From Thiobacillus denitrificans ATCC 25259 (GTDB lineage Bacteria > Pseudomonadota > Gammaproteobacteria > Burkholderiales > Thiobacillaceae), in NCBI RefSeq assembly GCF_000012745.1, contig NC_007404.1:124001-188000 (forward strand): 64,000 bases of DNA, read 5' to 3'. This document shows positions 58,976-64,000 of the stretch, one piece after another. The translations under genes and the position numbers were made by a program. Numbering within the stretch: position 1 is the first letter of the stretch; the number at the start of each line of letters is the position of its first letter. Below the pieces are notes generated by a model. The model searched no databases. It saw nothing but the letters and a program-made list of their open reading frames with translations, and was not told the DNA's origin.

Positions 58976-59732
58976 CGCCAAGCAGGTCGGCAACGGCGCG
59001 CTCGGCCTGCGCGGCGAGTTCGCGGCGATGGCCGTCGGGCGCGATCGGTTCGCCGAACTGGAGCTCGGCGACGAGGCCCGGTTCGCTTGCGATCTGCCGG
59101 AGGCTCTGCCACATGCCGACGCCGTCGATATAGGCCGGTGCCGTGCTTTGTTCGCCGTGGAGCGTGCGGTAGCGCAAGGCGGCAGGCACGATCGGGCAAT
59201 TCAGTTCGACCGCCGGCTGCAGCAGCGAAGGCAGGAAACGCCGCAGACCGCGGCCGTCGCTTGTCGTACCCTCGGGAAACACGGCGACCCAGGCGCCCGA
59301 GGTCATCAGCGCGCGCATCTCGCCGTTGACGCGCGCCGTATCGGCACGGCGGCTGCGTTCCAGAAACAGCGTTCCCGACTTGTGCGCGAGCCAGCCGGCG
59401 ATAGGCCACTTCCTGACCTCGGCCTTGGAGACGAAATGCACGCGCCGCGCGGCGTAGATCAGGTAGATGTCGAGCCAGGACACGTGATTGCAGACGAGCA
59501 GCGCGCCCCCGGACAGGTGCGGCACCGCCCCGGCGCGCAGTTCGACGCCGAGCACCGCGAGCAGGCGGCGCGACCAGCCGACGATCAGCGCATCGCGCTG
59601 GCGTGATCCGAGCAGCGGGAACACGGCCCCCGCCAGGGCCACGCCCCACAGCACGTGCAGCAACAGCCGGAGAATGCGGTAGCTGCGGCGCACGGTGACG
59701 CGCAACGACTCGGTTGCAGGCGCCTCGGTCAT
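58911..59732 (-). CDS. Lysophospholipid acyltransferase (PlsC family)
   Basis: 273-aa membrane acyltransferase, probably 1-acyl-glycerol-3-phosphate acyltransferase or a related ornithine-lipid enzyme. Motifs NHVSWLD (HX4D), [17 protein letters not shown] helix about 20-40. The last 21 codons overlap apaH tail to tail, giving a poorly conserved Ser/Thr/Pro C-terminus. Confidence 0.88.
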
Positions 59733-59820
59733 GGCAAGCGCGGCGCGTGAGGCCGATGGCCGCAGGGGAGGCGCACGCGAACGGGCGTCGAGCGACGCGG
59801 GCGAAAGCAGCGGTCTTTTT

Positions 59821-60285
59821 TCAGTGCGACACGCGGCTCACCCCGCCGCCAGAAAGTACGCGCACGCGGTCGCCGACGCGGAATTCCTCGTCGGCGGCCT
59901 GGGTGACGGCGATCAGTCGTCCCGAATCGAGCTTCACGGTGATCTCGATGCCCTGGTCGCGGGTGACGGCCTCCTCGGCCGCCGCGCCGCCGAGGCCGCC
60001 GAGCACTGCGCCGACCGTCGCACCAACCACGCTGCCGCGCCCGCCGCCGACCGAACTGCCGGCGACGCCGCCGACGACCGCGCCGGCCCCCGCGCCGACC
60101 GGCGACTTCGTGCCTTCGATCGAGACCATGCGCACCGATTCGACGACGCCCATCTGCACTTCCTGCACGTTCCGCGCCTGACCGCGGCTGTAATCCTTGC
60201 CGCCCGTGCCCGCCGGGCATCCGCCGAGCACCAATACGAGCGGCAGGAGCGACAGGACCATCAGCTTGCGAGACGACGAAAACAT
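59821..60285 (-). CDS. SlyB-like glycine-zipper lipoprotein
   Basis: 154 aa. Lipobox VLGGC (Cys23), then an SH3-like start, a Gly-zipper membrane region (about 70-110, VGAGAGAVVGGVAG) and a C-terminal domain (about 112-154). It is an outer-membrane lipoprotein of the Pcp/SlyB type. GAGGAG precedes the ATG. Confidence 0.9.
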   Translation of the reverse strand: MFSSSRKLMVLSLLPLVLVLGGCPAGTGGKDYSRGQARNVQEVQMGVVESVRMVSIEGTKSPVGAGAGAVVGGVAGSSVGGGRGSVVGATVGAVLGGLGGAAAEEAVTRDQGIEITVKLDSGRLIAVTQAADEEFRVGDRVRVLSGGGVSRVSH

Positions 60286-60398
60286 CGCGCACTCCTCATA
60301 TCGGACATAGTGTTGGTATAGCCCACCGGGCGTGGCCCGCGCTGCCCTGTCGCGTCGATCGGGTGACAACGCCTGGCCTCGAACAAAATGCGGTCGCG

Positions 60399-61331
60399 TC
60401 AAATGCGCGTGCCGAATGCGGTTTCGAGCCGGGCCACGATGGCGTCGCGGCTCGGGGCGTGATTCTGGCCGCCGCGATGCTCGATCTTGATCGCGCCCAT
60501 CACGCTCGCGAGCTGGCCCGCGGTCTCCCAGTCGAGTCCGGCGGTGATGCCGTAGAGGATGCCGCTGCGATAGGCGTCGCCGCAACCCGTGGGGTCGAGG
60601 ACGGCTTCCGGGCGCACGGCCGGGATTTCGATCGCGCGTCCCGCGGTGTGGATCACCGAGCCTTCGGCGCCGCGGGTCACGATCAGGGCTTCGACGTGGC
60701 GCGCGAGCGTGTCGAGGTTCTCGCCGGTACGACTCTGCAGCAGCTCGGCCTCGTAGTCGTTGAGGATGACGTAGCGCGATTTGTGCACGCACTCGAGCAG
60801 TTCCTCGCCGGAGAACAGCGGCATGCCCTGGCCCGGGTCGAACACGCAGGGCACGCCGGCTTCGTGAAAGCCGCGGATGTGCTGCAGCATGCCGTCGCGG
60901 CCGTCGGGCGAGACGATGCCGAGCTTGACGTCGGGGACGGCGCGCACGTCGTTCTCGTGCGAGAAATTCATCGCGCCGGGGTGGAAGGCCGTGATCTGGT
61001 TGTCGTCGAGGTCGGTGGTGATGAAGGCCTGCGCGGTGTAGGTGCCGGCGACGTGGCGGATGTATTCGCGCGAGATCGCTTGCGCGTCGAGGCGCTCGCC
61101 GTAGATGCCGAAATCGTCGCCCACGGTCGCCATGATCAGCGGCTCGCCGCCGAGCAGCTTGAGGTTGTAGGCGATGTTGCCGGCGCAGCCGCCGAATTCC
61201 CTGCGCATTTCGGGCACCAGAAACGACACGTTCAGCATGTGAATCTTGTCGGGCAGGATGTGATGCTTGAAGTGGTCGCGGAACACCATGATCGAGTCGA
61301 AGGCGAGGGAACCGCAGATGAGCGTGCGCAT
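60399..61331 (-). CDS. PfkB-family carbohydrate (adenosine-like) kinase
   Basis: 310 aa. GGCAGNIAYNL near the N-terminus and DPTGCGDAYRSG (anion hole, catalytic Asp) at the C-terminus. The sequence resembles bacterial adenosine/ribokinase-like enzymes. Substrate is inferred only. Confidence 0.88.
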   Translation of the reverse strand: MRTLICGSLAFDSIMVFRDHFKHHILPDKIHMLNVSFLVPEMRREFGGCAGNIAYNLKLLGGEPLIMATVGDDFGIYGERLDAQAISREYIRHVAGTYTAQAFITTDLDDNQITAFHPGAMNFSHENDVRAVPDVKLGIVSPDGRDGMLQHIRGFHEAGVPCVFDPGQGMPLFSGEELLECVHKSRYVILNDYEAELLQSRTGENLDTLARHVEALIVTRGAEGSVIHTAGRAIEIPAVRPEAVLDPTGCGDAYRSGILYGITAGLDWETAGQLASVMGAIKIEHRGGQNHAPSRDAIVARLETAFGTRI

Positions 61332-61435
61332 GGTCGGTAGGCGGGCGGGCCGCGAGGATGGAAAGGCAGCCGCGATTATACGCAGGGCCGGGGTGGCGGC
61401 CGGCCGGCGAGACGGCGCATCCGGCCGGGATGCGT

Positions 61436-61813
61436 TCAGCCGAGCAGGACCAGTCCCCAGACCGCGGCGGCGTTCACGAGACTGATCATGACCGCCGCGC
61501 TGCCCATGTCCTTCGCGCGCTTGATGAGCGTGTGATGTTCGAGCGAAATGCGGTCGGTTGCCGCCTCGAGCGCCGAATTCAGCAGTTCGACGATGAGCAC
61601 CAGCAGCACCGCACCGATCATGAGCGCGCGCTCGACACCCGTGTGGCCGAGCACGAGCGCGAGCGGCACGAGCAGCAGGGCGAGAACGCTTTCCTGGCGG
61701 AAGGCGTCCTCGCTCTTGAAGGCGGCGACGAGGCCGGCCCGCGAATAGCCGAGGGCGTTCCACACGCGCCTGAGGCCCGTTTTCCCCTTGAACGGACTCG
61801 GCGGCTCGATCAC
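61436..61813 (-). CDS. dgkA: Diacylglycerol kinase
   Basis: 125-aa three-helix membrane enzyme (E. coli 122 aa). Catalytic region [21 protein letters not shown]. The GTG start overlaps the gcvPB stop (GTGA). It recycles diacylglycerol to phosphatidate. Confidence 0.94.
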   Translation of the reverse strand: MIEPPSPFKGKTGLRRVWNALGYSRAGLVAAFKSEDAFRQESVLALLLVPLALVLGHTGVERALMIGAVLLVLIVELLNSALEAATDRISLEHHTLIKRAKDMGSAAVMISLVNAAAVWGLVLLG

Positions 61814-63261
61814 GCCGCGGGCTTGTAGGCGAGATCGAGCTCGCGCGCGGCCTTGACGTCGTCGAGCCGGCGCACCGGCAGCGTGTAAGGCGCGCCCTTG
61901 ACGAGGTCGGGATTCGTTTCGGCTTCGTGCTTGATTGTCTTCATCGCGTCGACGAAGCCGTCGAGCGTCTCGCGGCTCTCGGTCTCGGTCGGCTCGATCA
62001 GCAGGCATTCGGGCACCAGCAGCGGGAAATACGTCGTCGGCGCGTGGTAGCCGTAGTCGAGCAGGCGCTTGGCGAAGTCCATCGCCGAGACGCCGGTCGC
62101 ATCCTTGAGCTTCTTCAGCGTGACGATGAATTCGTGGCTCGCGCGCCGCGTCGGGTAGGCGAGATCGAAGCCGGCCTCGCGCAGCTTCGCCATCAGGTAG
62201 TTGGCGTTGAGCGTCGCGTATTCGGCGACGCGGTGCATGCCTTCGCGGCCGAGAAGGCGCGCGTAGACGTAGGCGCGCATCAGCACGCCGGCGTTGCCCA
62301 TGTTGGCCGACATGCGGCCGATCGACTGCGGCAGGTCGGCCTCGGTCGCGAGCCGGTAGAAACCGTTGTCGTTGAGCACGAGCGGAATCGGCATGAAGGG
62401 CAAGAGGCGCCCGGAGACGCCGACCGGACCCGCGCCCGGCCCACCGCCGCCGTGCGGGGTCGAGAAGGTCTTGTGCAGGTTCATGTGGATGACGTCGAAA
62501 CCCATGTCGCCCGGTCGCACCTTGCCGAGGATCGCGTTGAGATTCGCGCCGTCGTAGTAGAGCAATCCGCCCGCGTCGTGGACGATCTTCTGGATCTCGG
62601 CGATCGTCTTCTCGAACACGCCGAGCGTCGACGGATTGGTCAGCATGAGTCCCGCAGTCTGCGGGCCGACCGCGGCCTTCAGTGCAGCGAGGTCGACCGC
62701 GCCGGTGGCGTCGGTCGGAATTTCCTTGACCGTGTAGCCGCACATCGTCGCCGTCGCCGGGTTGGTGCCGTGCGCCGCGTCGGGGACGATGATCTCCCGC
62801 CGCGCGGCATCGCCCTTCGCGTCGTGGTAGGCGCGGATCATCGCCACCCCGGCGAATTCGCCGTGCGCGCCGGCCATCGGCGCCATCGACACGCCGGCCA
62901 TGCCGGTCACGTCCTTCAGCATCTCCTGCAGCTCGAACATGCTGGCGAGAAAGCCCTGCCCCGTCTCGTCCGGGCTCGCCGGGTGGCGCGCGAGGAACTG
63001 CGGCAGCATCGCGAGCGAATTGCACGCGCGCGGGTTGTACTTCATCGTGCACGAGCCGAGCGGGTAGAACTGCGTGTCGATCGAGAAGTTCTTCTGCGAG
63101 AGGCGCGTGTAATGGCGCACGACGTCGAGCTCGGAGACTTCGGGCAATGCGGGCGCGTCCTTGCGGCGCAGTTCGGCAGGCAGGTCGCCGAGGTCGCCGC
63201 CGGTGGCGGGCAGCTGGGCGGCGGCGGTGCGGCCGGGGCGGGAATGGTCGAATATCAGCAT
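61810..63261 (-). CDS. gcvPB: Glycine dehydrogenase (decarboxylating) subunit 2
   Basis: 483-aa PLP subunit of the two-subunit P-protein of the glycine cleavage system. Lys-PLP in [36 protein letters not shown]-like [11 protein letters not shown]. Subunit 1 (gcvPA) is not in the window. Element copy 3 lies upstream. Confidence 0.95.
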   Translation of the reverse strand: MLIFDHSRPGRTAAAQLPATGGDLGDLPAELRRKDAPALPEVSELDVVRHYTRLSQKNFSIDTQFYPLGSCTMKYNPRACNSLAMLPQFLARHPASPDETGQGFLASMFELQEMLKDVTGMAGVSMAPMAGAHGEFAGVAMIRAYHDAKGDAARREIIVPDAAHGTNPATATMCGYTVKEIPTDATGAVDLAALKAAVGPQTAGLMLTNPSTLGVFEKTIAEIQKIVHDAGGLLYYDGANLNAILGKVRPGDMGFDVIHMNLHKTFSTPHGGGGPGAGPVGVSGRLLPFMPIPLVLNDNGFYRLATEADLPQSIGRMSANMGNAGVLMRAYVYARLLGREGMHRVAEYATLNANYLMAKLREAGFDLAYPTRRASHEFIVTLKKLKDATGVSAMDFAKRLLDYGYHAPTTYFPLLVPECLLIEPTETESRETLDGFVDAMKTIKHEAETNPDLVKGAPYTLPVRRLDDVKAARELDLAYKPAA

Positions 63262-63268
63262 GTTTTCT

Positions 63269-63409
63269 AGGGGTCAGGGATTCAGGGTCGATAGGGGTCA
63301 GGATTCAGGGATCAGGATTCAGGGGAATGAGCGGGCAAAGCCCGCACCGATCTGATGATGCGGCTTCGCCGCGCATTCCCTGACCCCTGAATCCCGACCC
63401 CTGACCCCT
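63269..63409. repeat. Palindromic interspersed element, copy 3, with an extra half copy
   Basis: A full element (63293-63409) with the same inverted ends and two inner hairpins (GCGGGC/GCCCGC, GCGGC/GCCGC), plus a partial left end at 63269-63292. It sits between tpx and gcvPB, starting at the tpx stop codon on the minus strand. Confidence 0.9.
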
Positions 63410-63901
63410 TTATTTCAGAGCCGCCAAAGCGGCCTCGTAATTCGGCTCCTGCTTGATCTCGGGAACGAGTTCGGCGTGGAGCACCTTGTTGGCCTCGTCG
63501 AGCACGACCACGGCGCGGGCGGTGACGCCGGCGAGCGGGCCGCTGGTGATCGCGACGCCGTAGTTCTTCATGAACTCGGCGCCGCGCATGGTCGACAGCG
63601 TCACGACCTTGTCGGTGTTCTCGACGCCGCAGAAGCGGCTCATCGCGAACGGCAGGTCGGCCGAGATGATCAGCACGACGGCGTTGCCGACGGCGGCGTC
63701 GTTGAATTTCTTGGTCGACGTCGCGCACACCGGGGTGTCGAGGCTCGGCACGATGTTGAGGATCTTTTTCTTGCCGGCGAAGTCGGCCAGCGAGACGTCG
63801 GCCAGATCCTTGTTCACGAGCTTGAAGTCGGGCGCGGTGTCGCCGACCTTGGGGAAGCTGCCTGCGATGTCGATGGGGTTGCCGCCTAGGGTCACTGCCA
63901 T
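63410..63901 (-). CDS. tpx: Thiol peroxidase
   Basis: 163 aa, atypical 2-Cys peroxiredoxin. Peroxidatic Cys59 (SLDTPVCAT), resolving Cys91 (RFCGVEN). Reduces peroxides in the periplasm or cytoplasm. AAGGAG precedes the ATG. Confidence 0.95.
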   Translation of the reverse strand: MAVTLGGNPIDIAGSFPKVGDTAPDFKLVNKDLADVSLADFAGKKKILNIVPSLDTPVCATSTKKFNDAAVGNAVVLIISADLPFAMSRFCGVENTDKVVTLSTMRGAEFMKNYGVAITSGPLAGVTARAVVVLDEANKVLHAELVPEIKQEPNYEAALAALK

Positions 63902-64000
63902 GTCTCTTCTCCTTGAATCACGTCTGTCAAACCTCGGGCGATCGCCCGTCTCTCTCTGCGCTTCGTTCAGCCGGCTTGCTGGTCGAAACGCGCCAGGTGC

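Noticed and set aside
63902-64000. Partial gene at the right edge
   Set aside because: Only the tpx upstream region is seen; no frame with recognisable residues.

Overview
This window is GC-rich, gene-dense chromosomal DNA. It most likely comes from a betaproteobacterial sulfur-oxidising chemolithoautotroph of the Thiobacillus type. The reasons are the dcw (division and cell wall) gene order, a probable thiosulfate dehydrogenase pair (tsdB-tsdA), many periplasmic c-type cytochromes, an SHP/DHC/cytochrome b561 cluster, and a tkt-gap-pgk-pyk-fba block of the kind used in the Calvin cycle and lower glycolysis. The genus is inferred from gene content only.

Layout. 1-12.3 kb: dcw cluster on + (mraY partial, a candidate 53-aa insert gene, murD, ftsW, murG, murC, murB, ddl, ftsQ, ftsA, ftsZ, lpxC and a small membrane protein), mostly joined by 4-base ATGA/GTGA overlaps. 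12.5-16 kb: an OmpA-like protein, then tsdBA and a DUF721 gene on -. 16.1-20.2 kb: secA and three small genes. 20.2-25.8 kb on -: an LTA-synthase-like enzyme, then cytochrome b561, SHP, DHC, response regulator and histidine kinase. A PmrA-type direct repeat lies just upstream of the LTA-synthase-like gene and another just upstream of the b561 gene. 25.9-31.8 kb: an HME-RND metal efflux operon. 31.9-44 kb: a Sel1 protein, an anchored dihaem cytochrome, tRNA-Arg(CCG), a fructosamine-kinase-like gene, an ABC-F protein, a Rossmann protein with an ACG start, a PhnD-like/GGDEF-EAL pair, argA and rsmE. 44.1-46.1 kb: redoxin, methyltransferase, phosphatase. 46.3-53.5 kb: the tkt-gap-pgk-pyk-fba block, ending in a strong terminator. 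53.5-55.7 kb: a small accessory region with an AT-richer orphan gene, a DUF3185 gene, a 27-aa peptide and a copy of the rep 3' end. 55.7-64 kb: rep, a glutaredoxin-like gene, apaH, an acyltransferase, a SlyB-like lipoprotein, a PfkB kinase, dgkA, gcvPB and tpx.

The most unusual structures are these. (1) A duplicated mraY 3' end builds a 53-codon frame that fits between mraY and murD with ATGA overlaps at both ends. (2) A family of about 115-bp palindromic elements has three copies, each at or within a few bases of a stop codon (tkt, gap, tpx). (3) The 3' end of rep is duplicated about 880 bp away, flanking a small cargo. (4) A pair of PmrA-type boxes stands at matching distances from two start codons. 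(5) A Rossmann-fold gene has ACG where the start codon should be. (6) The OmpA-like protein carries Cys in place of the usual peptidoglycan-binding Asp. No CRISPR array, rRNA, transposase or prophage was seen.
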